Notes under the pieces: generated by a model
The model's database searches: none
Told to the model about the DNA's origin: nothing
The model's input: only the letters and a program-made list of their open reading frames with translations
Made by a program: the position numbers and the translations under genes
NCBI GenBank assembly: GCA_919901335.1
Contig: CAKKOZ010000028.1
Coordinates: 1-20,126 of the forward strand
Direction: 5' to 3'
Length of the DNA stretch: 20,126 nt
Origin: Nitrospiria bacterium
Lineage (GTDB): Bacteria > Nitrospirota > Nitrospiria > JACQBZ01
Shown here: piece after piece, positions 1-7,459 of the stretch
Layout: each line of letters opens with the position of its first letter
Position numbering within the stretch: the first letter of the stretch is position 1

Positions 1-14
1 CCGGCCTGGACGGC

Positions 15-42
15 TTGACAAGCTTACGGATTAGGGTATCAT
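15..42 (+). promoter_or_regulatory. Putative sigma-70 promoter of the pab genes
   Basis: TTGACA at 15-20 and TATCAT at 37-42 (five of six matches to TATAAT) are separated by 16 bases. Transcription would start near 48-50, inside the first codons of the longest reading frame, whose first ATG is at 41. This argues that the synthase is translated from the ATG at 68. The match is by eye only, and the sequence upstream of the window is not available. Confidence 0.55.
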
Positions 43-67
43 GGAGCACGTTTTTCAGACCGAAACG

Positions 68-1528
68 ATGAATACTCAGACCCAAGAAAATTTCCTAAAC
101 AACCCTCATCCGGGCTCGTTGGTCAAGCCGCTGCCATGGAACACCGTGACGCCCATCTCGGCATACGAGCGCATCGCAAATGGCCCGTACAGTTTTCTGC
201 TGGAAAGCGTCAAAGGGGCCGAGAGCACTGCACGCTACTCTTTTGTGGGAACGGAACCTTTTCTTGTTTTGAGAACGAAAGGTCCGCGGGCCGAGATCAA
301 TCGTCAAGGCCGATCCGAAACGGTCCAAGGTCTGCCGTTCGCCATTTTGAGAAATCTTCTCGATGAATTTTCGACACCCAAGACGGAAGGACTGCCTCCG
401 TTCTTTGGCGGTGCTGTTGGACTTTTCAGTTATGACCTCGTCCGTTTTTTTGAAAAACTGCCCCGGCTTGCCGTGGATGATCTGGACTGTCCCGATCTCA
501 TGTTCATGTTCGTGGACACGGTCATCGCGTTCGACCACAAGCAAGAAACCGTCCAGATCGTCTACACCCCTCCCAAAAGTTGCGTTCTGAATACGAACAG
601 AAAAACCCTGTTGGAAGAAGGCCTTTCCAAGATCGCACGGCTCGAAGAGCGACTCACGGATCCGATTCAAACCCCATCCCGGAAACAGGATTCCCTGCCC
701 ATCATTCAGCCGGAATCGAACTTTACAAAGGCGCAATACATCCAAATGGTCCAACGGTGCAAAGACTATGTTGCCGCCGGAGACATCTATCAGGCCAATC
801 TGTCACAACGCTTTTCGGTTCCATTCCAACAGGACCCCTGGTCGCTTTACAAGGTTCTGCGTGGAATCAATCCATCGCCTTTCGCCGGTTTTCTTCAAAT
901 GGGGGATTTCCAATTGGTCAGCGCCTCTCCGGAGCGCCTCATCCGCCTCCAGAACGGGGTTCTTGAAACCCGACCGATCGCCGGGACCCGACCGAGGGGG
1001 GGGAGCCTTCACAAGGACCAGGGGATGCGAATCGAGCTATTGGCCAGCGAGAAAGAACGCGCGGAACATCTCATGCTGGTGGACCTCGAACGCAATGATC
1101 TCGGTAAGATCTGCCGCTATGGGAGCGTCCAGGTTGACGAGTTTATGGTCACCGAACAGTATTCCCACGTCATCCATATCGTCTCCAATATCCGGGGAGA
1201 ACTTTTGCCGGAGACGCATTGCATTGATGTCATCCGCGCCGTCTTCCCGGGCGGGACCATCACCGGCGTGCCGAAGATTCGTTGTATGGAGATTATTGAA
1301 GAGCTGGAGCCGGTGGTCCGCGGCCCTTATACCGGCTCCTTCGGCTACATCAGCCTGGCAGGAGAAATGGACCTGAACCTGATCATTCGGACGTTCGTGA
1401 TCAAGAACGGCCGGGCCTACATTCAGGTCGGCGGCGGCATCGTGGCCGATTCGGAACCCGAACGCGAATATCAAGAAACGCTCTATAAAGCAGAAGCCCT
1501 GCTCAACGCCTTAAGACAGTTGCGGTAA
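68..1528 (+). CDS. pabB: Aminodeoxychorismate synthase component I (PabB/TrpE family)
   Basis: Chorismate-binding enzyme of about 486 residues. It probably aminates chorismate to 4-amino-4-deoxychorismate, using ammonia from a glutaminase partner not in this window. The N-terminal domain (about residues 1-220) is TrpE/PabB-like. The C-terminal catalytic domain (about 230-485) carries DIYQANLSQRF, SASPERLI, RPIAGTRPRG, ERNDLGKI, GGTITGVPKIR and GPYTGSFGYIS. The start at 68 is preferred because a promoter -10 element overlaps the earlier ATG at 41 and family homology begins further in; the Shine-Dalgarno is weak. It sits six bases before a PabC-like lyase, which favours the folate role over tryptophan. 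Oddly, the motif reads PIAGT (Ala near residue 305), whereas E. coli PabB has a lysine there; PIAGT is typical of anthranilate synthase, so TrpE remains the main alternative. Confidence 0.85.
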   Translation: MNTQTQENFLNNPHPGSLVKPLPWNTVTPISAYERIANGPYSFLLESVKGAESTARYSFVGTEPFLVLRTKGPRAEINRQGRSETVQGLPFAILRNLLDEFSTPKTEGLPPFFGGAVGLFSYDLVRFFEKLPRLAVDDLDCPDLMFMFVDTVIAFDHKQETVQIVYTPPKSCVLNTNRKTLLEEGLSKIARLEERLTDPIQTPSRKQDSLPIIQPESNFTKAQYIQMVQRCKDYVAAGDIYQANLSQRFSVPFQQDPWSLYKVLRGINPSPFAGFLQMGDFQLVSASPERLIRLQNGVLETRPIAGTRPRGGSLHKDQGMRIELLASEKERAEHLMLVDLERNDLGKICRYGSVQVDEFMVTEQYSHVIHIVSNIRGELLPETHCIDVIRAVFPGGTITGVPKIRCMEIIEELEPVVRGPYTGSFGYISLAGEMDLNLIIRTFVIKNGRAYIQVGGGIVADSEPEREYQETLYKAEALLNALRQLR

Positions 1529-1534
1529 CACCCG

Positions 1535-2398
1535 ATGCGCATCTACCTCAACCACCGGTTTGTCGCCGAAACGAAGGCGGTGGTTTCCGTATTCGATCAT
1601 GGTTTTCTCTATGGAGACGGCGTCTTTGAAACAGTCCGGGCCTACGAGGGCAGGCTCTTTCGCCTTGATGAACACTTGACGCGCTTAAAGGAATCAGCAA
1701 GGGGGCTTAATATCACCCTTCCCCGCACCCTTCCCGCATGGCACCGCTTGCTGTATCAAACGCTCGCGATCAACCATCTAAAAAATGCCTTGGTCCGGAT
1801 CACGGTCTCTCGCGGCACGGGACCGATCGGCTTGGATCCGGCTCTCTGCCGAAAACCGACCCTCGTCATTATCCCAAGGGCCTTCAATGGCTGCCCTGAA
1901 ACACCGCATCGCAAAGGATGGAAGGTCGCGATTGCATCGGTTCGTCGGACTCCCTCGCAGGCGTTAAACCCCCGCATCAAATCCATGAATTTTCTCAACA
2001 ATATTTTAGCTAAAATCCAAGCCAAGGGAAACCATGCCGATGAAGGCTTGATGCTCTCGCTCGACGGCTATTTGACCGAAGGAAGCGTCAGCAATCTGTT
2101 TCTCATCAAACGCCGCCGGCTTTACACCCCTGCGGCCGGCCTGGGAATTCTGGAGGGGATTACACGTCAGGTGGTGATTGAGTTGGCCAAGGAGAATCGG
2201 ATTCCGCTCCATGAAACCCGTCTCCGGCCTTCGGATCTTTATAAAGCGGATGAATGTTTTCTCACCAACACATCCATGGAGATCATGCCGGTCGTCAAGG
2301 CCGATGGAATGAAGATTGGCGATGGGAAACCCGGACCGATCACCCGCCACCTGCATGAGGCTTACCGGGCACAGGTTCGATTTGAATGCGGAATTTGA
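1535..2398 (+). CDS. pabC: Aminodeoxychorismate lyase-like class IV PLP enzyme (PabC/IlvE family)
   Basis: PLP-dependent class IV (D-amino-acid/branched-chain aminotransferase fold) protein of 287 residues. As a lyase it would release pyruvate from aminodeoxychorismate to give 4-aminobenzoate for folate. The N-terminus has the family pattern FDHGFLYGDGVFETVRAYEG. The PLP lysine is Lys149 in NPRIKSMNFLNNILAK, followed by DGYLTEGSVSNLFLI, whose Glu should contact the pyridine nitrogen, and EGITRQVV. It starts seven bases after the synthase stop, so the two are almost certainly cotranscribed; no strong Shine-Dalgarno is visible, so translational coupling is likely. The same family includes branched-chain and D-amino-acid aminotransferases. 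The lyase role rests on the neighbouring gene. The stop codon abuts the stop codon of the next gene on the opposite strand. Confidence 0.82.
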   Translation: MRIYLNHRFVAETKAVVSVFDHGFLYGDGVFETVRAYEGRLFRLDEHLTRLKESARGLNITLPRTLPAWHRLLYQTLAINHLKNALVRITVSRGTGPIGLDPALCRKPTLVIIPRAFNGCPETPHRKGWKVAIASVRRTPSQALNPRIKSMNFLNNILAKIQAKGNHADEGLMLSLDGYLTEGSVSNLFLIKRRRLYTPAAGLGILEGITRQVVIELAKENRIPLHETRLRPSDLYKADECFLTNTSMEIMPVVKADGMKIGDGKPGPITRHLHEAYRAQVRFECGI

Positions 2399-3712
2399 TT
2401 AAGGGGAAACCTTTTCCGGAATTTTCTCGACCTTGACCTTGGCAATCCGGCGATCGGCCATATCGACCACCGTGAATTTATACTTTTCATGCTGAATGAT
2501 CTCGCCGCCGCGGGGGATGCTCTGGATCTGCGAAAGAAAGAAGCCGCCCAGCGTTTCATACTCGGAAGATTCGGGAAGAGAGAGTCCATAGTCGTCCTTT
2601 AAATCGCGGATGGACATCGAGGCATCCACCACCATGGAACCGTCCTTCAACCGTTCAACGGGACGCTCGCCGCGCTCCACTTCGTCTTGAATCTCTCCCA
2701 CAATCTCTTCGACAAGGTCTTCCATCGTGACCAGACCCTCAACGCTCCCATACTCGTTCACCACAATGGCCATCTGGATCCTTCGACGCTGCAGTTCTTT
2801 CAAGAGATGGCTTACTTTCATGGTTTCGGGAACAAAATAAACGGGCCGAATCAGGTCTTTCAAGACAATCGTCTCTTTTTTTACTAATTGGCCCATCAGG
2901 TCCTTATAGTAAAGGATTCCGACCATCTCATTAATTCCTTTGCGAAAGACCGGATAGCGGGAAAATTGATGGGTGGAGATGTATTGAAGAAGTTCATCCG
3001 GCGGCGTATCGATCCGCAGGGCATGCATCTTCGGGCGGGAGACCATCACCTCCTTGACAGAAATATCCGCAAACTCAAAAACGCTATGGATCAGATCCTG
3101 CTCTGCCTGGTCAAAGATCCCTTTTTCACGGCCCTCCCGGACGAGGATTTTTATCTCCTCCTCCGATACAAAAGTCTTTTCGTGCGAAGAAGGTCCTTTG
3201 AAGAAACGGAGCAGAAAACGGCTTGAAAACGTCAGGATTTTTATAAATGCCGAGGTTGTTTTCGACATCCAGACGATCGGATGAGCCACCCTCAAGGCAA
3301 TGGGTTCCGAATATTTTAACGCAAGGGATTTTGGAACCAATTCCCCGATGATTAACAGAAGATAGGAAATGACGAGTACAACACCTCCGACCGCCAGGAC
3401 CTCGCTTGCGCTCTGAACCGCTTCATTGGGAATCTGCTGGATCACGGGCTTTAACGTTTCGACCGCAAAGACACCGCCCACGGCCGCGGCCAAAGAACTC
3501 ACCACCGTGATGCCGATCTGGATCGTCGCCAGAAAACGTTCCGTATCCTCCTGGAGTTGATGGACAAACCCGGCCCGATGGTCCCCCTGCTCAAGCAATT
3601 GCCTGATCCGGCTCCGGCGGACCGCAATAATTGCGATCTCGGAACAAGCGAAGAAACCGTTCAACAGAATAAGCAAGAGAATAAAGACTAATGCTACCCA
3701 GATCTCCGGCAA
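2399..3712 (-). CDS. Hemolysin/CorC-type membrane protein: DUF21, CBS pair, CorC_HlyC domain
   Basis: Integral membrane protein of 437 residues. Residues 1 to about 180 form a DUF21/CNNM-type membrane domain with hydrophobic segments (for example VALVFILLLILLNGFFACSE). A charged linker and two CBS motifs follow (about 205-330, with VKEVMVSRPKMHAL and VVNEYGSVEGLVTMEDLVEEIVGEI). A CorC_HlyC domain lies near 345-425 (DGSMVVDASMSIRDL). Members are linked to magnesium or other cation efflux and corrinoid or membrane homeostasis; the hemolysin name is historical and toxicity should not be assumed. The start is TTG at 3710-3712, supported by GGAGGAG on the minus strand at 3720-3726. It runs convergently into pabC with no intergenic base, and divergently from the sulfur operon across the AT-rich region. 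Confidence 0.88.
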   Translation of the reverse strand: MPEIWVALVFILLLILLNGFFACSEIAIIAVRRSRIRQLLEQGDHRAGFVHQLQEDTERFLATIQIGITVVSSLAAAVGGVFAVETLKPVIQQIPNEAVQSASEVLAVGGVVLVISYLLLIIGELVPKSLALKYSEPIALRVAHPIVWMSKTTSAFIKILTFSSRFLLRFFKGPSSHEKTFVSEEEIKILVREGREKGIFDQAEQDLIHSVFEFADISVKEVMVSRPKMHALRIDTPPDELLQYISTHQFSRYPVFRKGINEMVGILYYKDLMGQLVKKETIVLKDLIRPVYFVPETMKVSHLLKELQRRRIQMAIVVNEYGSVEGLVTMEDLVEEIVGEIQDEVERGERPVERLKDGSMVVDASMSIRDLKDDYGLSLPESSEYETLGGFFLSQIQSIPRGGEIIQHEKYKFTVVDMADRRIAKVKVEKIPEKVSP

Positions 3713-3747
3713 ATTATAACTCCTCCAAAGTTATTAAAACCAGTGCG

Positions 3748-3776
3748 ACGATAACATAGAAAAGATCGAATTGCAA
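3748..3776 (-). promoter_or_regulatory. Weak candidate promoter of the CBS/CorC gene
   Basis: Reading the minus strand, TTGCAA (3776-3771) and TATCGT (3753-3748) are 17 bases apart, each matching four of six consensus positions. It is about 36 bases upstream of the TTG start at 3712. The region is AT-rich, so chance matches are expected. Confidence 0.3.
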
Positions 3777-3780
3777 GACT

Positions 3781-3792
3781 GTACAGTTGTAC
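3781..3792. promoter_or_regulatory. Candidate operator palindrome GTACAGTTGTAC
   Basis: A dyad with perfect 5-base arms (GTACA and TGTAC) around two central bases. It lies in the divergent intergenic region, immediately upstream of the candidate -35 of the CBS/CorC gene and about 66 bases upstream of the -35 of the sulfur operon. A regulator binding here could act on either gene. No family is assigned to the site. Confidence 0.3.
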
Positions 3793-3838
3793 TATTAAAA
3801 TTTATCATTGCAACATATTGATTAATTGTAATTTTATT

Positions 3839-3859
3839 AAGTAATAATAAAAATTACTT
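3839..3859. promoter_or_regulatory. Candidate Rrf2 operator: 7-base inverted repeat with 7-base spacer
   Basis: AAGTAAT at 3839-3845 and its exact reverse complement ATTACTT at 3853-3859 flank an AT-only spacer. The right arm overlaps the first two bases of the -35 TTGACA at 3858, so occupancy should block RNA polymerase. Rrf2 proteins bind AT-rich dyads as dimers and often control their own promoter, and the first gene downstream encodes an Rrf2 protein. Assignment to that protein is inference. Confidence 0.45.
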
Positions 3860-3886
3860 GACATCCAATGAATATTAATATACAAA
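3858..3886 (+). promoter_or_regulatory. Putative promoter of the sulfur-assimilation operon
   Basis: TTGACA (3858-3863) is a perfect -35. TACAAA (3881-3886) follows after 17 bases; TATACA at 3879-3884 with a 15-base spacer is the alternative. The spacer includes the self-complementary ATATTAATAT at 3872-3881. A start near 3892 would leave a leader of about 25 bases before the ATG at 3918. The weak -10 and the overlapping dyad suit a regulated promoter. Confidence 0.5.
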
Positions 3887-3917
3887 TTACCTAAATTTGA
3901 TCGGAAAGGTAGGAATT

Positions 3918-4370
3918 ATGCGTTTCTCGGCAAAAGGAGAATATGGTATTCTGGCCGTATTCGAGCTGGCTCAACATGCCGGAGAGACGCCTCTCCAAGC
4001 CAAAACGATTGCAAGGAACCAGCGTATCCCCCTTCGGTTCTTAGAACAGGTGCTAAGCGGTCTTAGAAAAGCCGGTTTGGTTGAGAGCATGCGAGGCGCT
4101 CAAGGTGGGTATGTACTGAACAAGATGCCTTCAGAGATCCGGATCAGTGATGTTTTGGAAGCGATTGAAGGTCCCATCACCCCATCCAGCCGGGTTTCTG
4201 GAAACGATGACCGTTACCACTCGTATGAAACCGGGGATGATATTCTTAAACCGGTTTGGGAAGAGGTCAAAACTACCGTCATTGGAGTGTTGAACGCTAT
4301 CACCATTCAGGATTTGTGTGAACGAAAGAAAGAGAAAGATCAGCAGAAGATCTTAATGTACCACATATGA
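3918..4370 (+). CDS. Rrf2-family transcriptional regulator, lacking the Fe-S cysteine triad
   Basis: DNA-binding regulator of 150 residues. The N-terminal winged helix-turn-helix starts MRFSAKGEYGILAVFELAQ and contains the recognition region IPLRFLEQVLSGLRKAGLVES and the wing RGAQGGYVL. A dimerisation helix and C-terminal tail follow. The ATG at 3918 is chosen over the frame-opening codon at 3897 because AGGAA at 3911-3915 precedes it and homology begins exactly there. IscR and NsrR hold a Fe-S cluster with three central cysteines. Here the only Cys is near residue 134, close to the C-terminus, so a cluster is unlikely. That resembles CymR, the cysteine-metabolism repressor of Bacillus, which senses through a partner protein. 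As first gene of the sulfate operon it probably represses that operon in response to sulfur status. GC content is lower than in the genes downstream. Confidence 0.88.
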   Translation: MRFSAKGEYGILAVFELAQHAGETPLQAKTIARNQRIPLRFLEQVLSGLRKAGLVESMRGAQGGYVLNKMPSEIRISDVLEAIEGPITPSSRVSGNDDRYHSYETGDDILKPVWEEVKTTVIGVLNAITIQDLCERKKEKDQQKILMYHI

Positions 4371-4389
4371 ATACGGACTTGTTGAAGCG

Positions 4390-5274
4390 ATGATCACCGA
4401 ATCAGACTTGATCATACTGGTATCCATCACCCTTTTTGCGGCGGCCGTCAACGGCGCACTGGGCCATGGTTTCTCATCCATGACCGTACCGGTTGCGCTT
4501 CTGTTCTACACCAATCGGGTCTTAAACCCGGCTCTGGTGCTGGTCGAAATCTTCATCAACAGCTATGTCCTGCTGATCAACTGGAGAGGATTGCCGAAGG
4601 TCTGGAAACGGGTGATTCCAATTCTGATCGGATTGGTGCCCGGCATTATCATCGGCAGCTATGTCCTGTCATCCGTCCATCCCGGTTGGATTAAATTTAC
4701 GACCTTTGCCGTCCTTCTTCCCTTGATCCTTTTGCAGGCCGCAGGGGTGCGCAAGCCGATCCATTCCGAGCGTGCTGTCGGGCTGCCGTTCGGCGCCAGC
4801 GTCGGTTTCCTCTACTCCATCACGACCATCTCCGGCCCTCCGTTGGCTCTGATGTTCAACAATCAGGGATTCGTCAAAGAGGAATTTCGGGCGGCTTTGG
4901 GTCTCATCCGGGTCACGGAGGCACTCCTGACCGCAACCGCTTATTATTTTCTTGGGCTGTACAGCGCCGAAAGCGGCTCGATCCTCTTTTCGATCGCGCC
5001 CAGCGTTCTGATCGGAGTCCCGCTGGGGGGCTACATTATCCATCGGCTGAACCCGGAAACCTTCCGGAGGCTCTGTATGAGCTTCGATGCCTGGGTCGTG
5101 GGCTTTGGATTATCCCGGGTCCTGATTGAACTGAATCTGGTGGTCAGTCCGACCGCCTATCTGTTCTGGCTCATGGTCATTGCCATTGATACGTATCTTT
5201 TGTACCAGTATTTTACGAAGACCCGGTTTAAACTTTTCCAAACGCAGAAGATAAAAACCGTAAAGACAGGGTGA
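4390..5274 (+). CDS. TauE/SafE family sulfite exporter-like permease
   Basis: Polytopic inner-membrane protein of 294 residues with two related halves. The first begins near NGALGHGFSSMTVPVALLF and the second near GASVGFLYSITTISGPPLAL, the paired glycine/proline-rich motifs of the TauE/SafE (DUF81) family. About eight hydrophobic segments can be counted. Family members move sulfite, sulfoacetate, thiosulfate or related anions. Lying between the Rrf2 gene and APS reductase, it could export excess toxic sulfite or import a sulfur oxyanion; the direction cannot be read from the sequence. It starts 19 bases after the regulator and ends three bases before aprA, so it belongs to the operon. The only in-window candidate for sulfur anion transport is this gene. 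Confidence 0.85.
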   Translation: MITESDLIILVSITLFAAAVNGALGHGFSSMTVPVALLFYTNRVLNPALVLVEIFINSYVLLINWRGLPKVWKRVIPILIGLVPGIIIGSYVLSSVHPGWIKFTTFAVLLPLILLQAAGVRKPIHSERAVGLPFGASVGFLYSITTISGPPLALMFNNQGFVKEEFRAALGLIRVTEALLTATAYYFLGLYSAESGSILFSIAPSVLIGVPLGGYIIHRLNPETFRRLCMSFDAWVVGFGLSRVLIELNLVVSPTAYLFWLMVIAIDTYLLYQYFTKTRFKLFQTQKIKTVKTG

Positions 5275-5277
5275 TTC

Positions 5278-7041
5278 ATGAAAAGAGAGTCGTCATCCGC
5301 ACCGCAAGTGAGTCTGGGACACGCCGTCCATCGGGAAACGGTCGAGACCGACATCTTAATTATCGGCGGCGGAACGGCCGGCTGCCTGGCCGCCACGGAG
5401 CTGCGTGAACGGTACCCGCGCCTCAAAGTGACGATCATGGAAAAGGCGCATATCGACCGAAGCGGCTGCCTGGCCGGCGGGATGAATGCCATCAATGCCT
5501 ATCTCAATCCGGGAGAAACACCGGAGAGTTTCGTCAAGTACGTGCGATTTGATTCCTGCGGTCTGATCCGCGAGGATCTGGTCAAAAGCCAGGCGGAGCT
5601 GTTCGAGTATTGCGTTAAGAAAGTCGAACGATGGGGGCTGCCGATCTTGAGCGATGAGAAAGGCAACTACCTGCCGAGGGGCCGCTGGAACATCAAGATC
5701 AACGGCGAGTCGTTAAAACCCATCCTGGCCAACGCGGTCCGGGAGGCCGGCGTTCGGATCTTGAACTGGACCGTCGCGACGAACTTTTTAACCCACGGCC
5801 GGCGGGTGATCGGCGCGACCGGGTTCAGCATCCGTAATGGAAAATTTTATATCGTCAAGGCAAAAGCCGTGATTGTCGCCACGGGCGGCGCCTCCGGACT
5901 TTACCGCCCCAACAATACCCATGACGCTCAACATAAAACCTGGTACTCGCCCTACAACACCGGCGCCGGTTACGCCATGGGCATCCGGGCCGGAGCCGAG
6001 ATGACCAGTTTTGAGATGCGCTACATCGCCTTGCGCACCAAGGATGCCATCGCGCCGACCGGGACGATCGCCCTCGGGGTCAATGCGCCCCAGATCAACG
6101 GCAAGGGGGAAAAATTCATGGCGACCCGCTATGCCCATTTAGGCGGGGACAGCGCCCCGACGCCGTATCGGGCCTACGGGCCGATCATGGAGTTGAAAGA
6201 GGGTCGCGGCCCGGTTTATCTGGACACCCGTCATATCACCCCCGAGCAGGTTCAGAAACTGAAGGCCGCCTTTCTGGACATGTACCCCTCCCAGGTTCTC
6301 TATTGGCTTTCGAACGACATTGATCCGAGCAAGGAACCGGTCGAAGTCCAGTTGACCGAGCCCTACATCGTCGGCGGCCATTGCCAGGCCGGCTACTGGA
6401 TCGACATCAATCGCCGCACCACGCTGGAGGGGCTTTACGCCGCCGGGGATGTGGCCGGAGGCGCCCCGTTCAAATTCGTCAGCGGTTGCTGGGCCGAAGG
6501 CGTCATTTCCGCGCGAGCGGCCGGAAAGTACACCGACGAAGTCCAGCGGGTCGAACCGAACGCCGAATGGATCAACCGGGAACAGGAGCGGGTCTTCCGT
6601 CCGCTTCATCAGCATGGTAAAATCTTTGCGGGCATCCGGGCCGATGATGTGGAGTCGCGGCTTCAAAAAATCATGGAGGAATATGCCGGCGGCGCATCCC
6701 GATACTATGAGATGAACGAGGCGCAATTATTGGTCGCCCGAAAACACCTGGCGCGACTGCCGGGTCAGCTGGGCCTCATCGTCGCGGAAGATCTTCATGA
6801 TCTGATGAAGGTCCACGAGATCCTGGACCGGATTGATGTCGCCCAGGTTCTGGTCGAACACCTGCTCTACCGGCAAGAAACCCGTTGGCCTTCCTACCAG
6901 ACCCGGATGGACTATCCGGAACGGGATGATAAAAACTGGTTGAAGTTCGTCAACTCTCAACGGGACCCGGAAACGGGAGCCATTTCGATGCTGGAGCGGC
7001 CGTACGAACAACTCGTCCCGGGAGACCGGTACAAACCGTAA
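5278..7041 (+). CDS. aprA: Adenylylsulfate (APS) reductase alpha subunit, FAD flavoprotein, short variant
   Basis: Flavoprotein of 587 residues of the AprA/fumarate reductase superfamily, expected to convert APS to sulfite and AMP with AprB. The FAD dinucleotide fold is at DILIIGGGTAG (25-35), with ATGGASGLY near 200 and a C-terminal FAD motif GLYAAGDVAGGAPFKF. AINAYL (Asn73) and ALRTKDAIAPTG (Arg253) match positions I recall as substrate-binding in dissimilatory AprA. The conserved HKFSSG histidine is replaced by Phe398 in PFKFVSGCWAEG. It is somewhat shorter than dissimilatory AprA (usually above 600 residues). The gene follows the permease by three bases and precedes the matching ferredoxin subunit. 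With sat and sulfite reductase in the operon and no CysH seen, it supplies the missing APS-to-sulfite step. Another flavoprotein activity is possible but less likely. Confidence 0.85.
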   Translation: MKRESSSAPQVSLGHAVHRETVETDILIIGGGTAGCLAATELRERYPRLKVTIMEKAHIDRSGCLAGGMNAINAYLNPGETPESFVKYVRFDSCGLIREDLVKSQAELFEYCVKKVERWGLPILSDEKGNYLPRGRWNIKINGESLKPILANAVREAGVRILNWTVATNFLTHGRRVIGATGFSIRNGKFYIVKAKAVIVATGGASGLYRPNNTHDAQHKTWYSPYNTGAGYAMGIRAGAEMTSFEMRYIALRTKDAIAPTGTIALGVNAPQINGKGEKFMATRYAHLGGDSAPTPYRAYGPIMELKEGRGPVYLDTRHITPEQVQKLKAAFLDMYPSQVLYWLSNDIDPSKEPVEVQLTEPYIVGGHCQAGYWIDINRRTTLEGLYAAGDVAGGAPFKFVSGCWAEGVISARAAGKYTDEVQRVEPNAEWINREQERVFRPLHQHGKIFAGIRADDVESRLQKIMEEYAGGASRYYEMNEAQLLVARKHLARLPGQLGLIVAEDLHDLMKVHEILDRIDVAQVLVEHLLYRQETRWPSYQTRMDYPERDDKNWLKFVNSQRDPETGAISMLERPYEQLVPGDRYKP

Positions 7042-7064
7042 GAGACGGATCGAAAGGAAAAATC

Positions 7065-7445
7065 ATGCCTGTGATTGTTGACCCTATCCAATGCGACGGC
7101 TGCGGCAGTTCCACCCAGCCGCCCTGCGTCCGAATGTGTCCGGGCGATCTCATCGTCAAGGACCTGGGAACCAACAAAGCCTATCTCAAACATCAGGACT
7201 GCTGGGACTGCCTCGCCTGCGTGAAGGCCTGTCCGGAGGAGGCGATTCTCTTCCGGCTGTCGTTTCAGCTGGGGTTTCCCAACGCGACCATTCAACCGCA
7301 TGTCCTGCTCGCGCAGAACGTGATTACATGGGACGCGGTCGACAGCCACGGCCGCAAAGAGACCTTCACCATTCCGACCAAAGTTCTCCCGGTCGCCCTG
7401 GATGAAAAGGTGGAAGGAACCGGACCGCCCGATTTTTCGATATAG
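7065..7445 (+). CDS. aprB: APS reductase beta subunit, two-[4Fe-4S] ferredoxin
   Basis: Ferredoxin-type electron-transfer subunit of 126 residues. Two cluster motifs are intact: Cys10-x2-Cys13-x7-Cys21-x3-Cys25-Pro with an insertion loop GSSTQPP, and Cys46-x2-Cys49-x2-Cys52-x3-Cys56-Pro. This spacing is the one expected for AprB. A beta-rich C-terminal tail (about 65-126) follows; in known AprAB heterodimers this tail wraps around AprA. Here it is somewhat shorter than in the dissimilatory enzymes (about 145-150 residues). GAAAGGA precedes the start by seven bases. It should pass electrons to the AprA flavin; the physiological donor is unknown because no Qmo or AprM genes are present in the window. 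Confidence 0.9.
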   Translation: MPVIVDPIQCDGCGSSTQPPCVRMCPGDLIVKDLGTNKAYLKHQDCWDCLACVKACPEEAILFRLSFQLGFPNATIQPHVLLAQNVITWDAVDSHGRKETFTIPTKVLPVALDEKVEGTGPPDFSI

Positions 7446-7459
7446 CAGGAGGTTGGTTT

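Noticed and set aside
41..67. ATG at 41 as the pabB start
   Set aside because: A promoter -10 at 37-42 overlaps it, there is no Shine-Dalgarno, and homology begins later.
95..754. Long minus-strand frame opposite pabB
   Set aside because: It has no recognisable domain, lies wholly inside a conserved gene, and arises from the GC-rich codon pattern.
6139..6726. 195-codon minus-strand frame inside aprA
   Set aside because: It is a mirror of the aprA coding frame with no family resemblance or ribosome-binding site.
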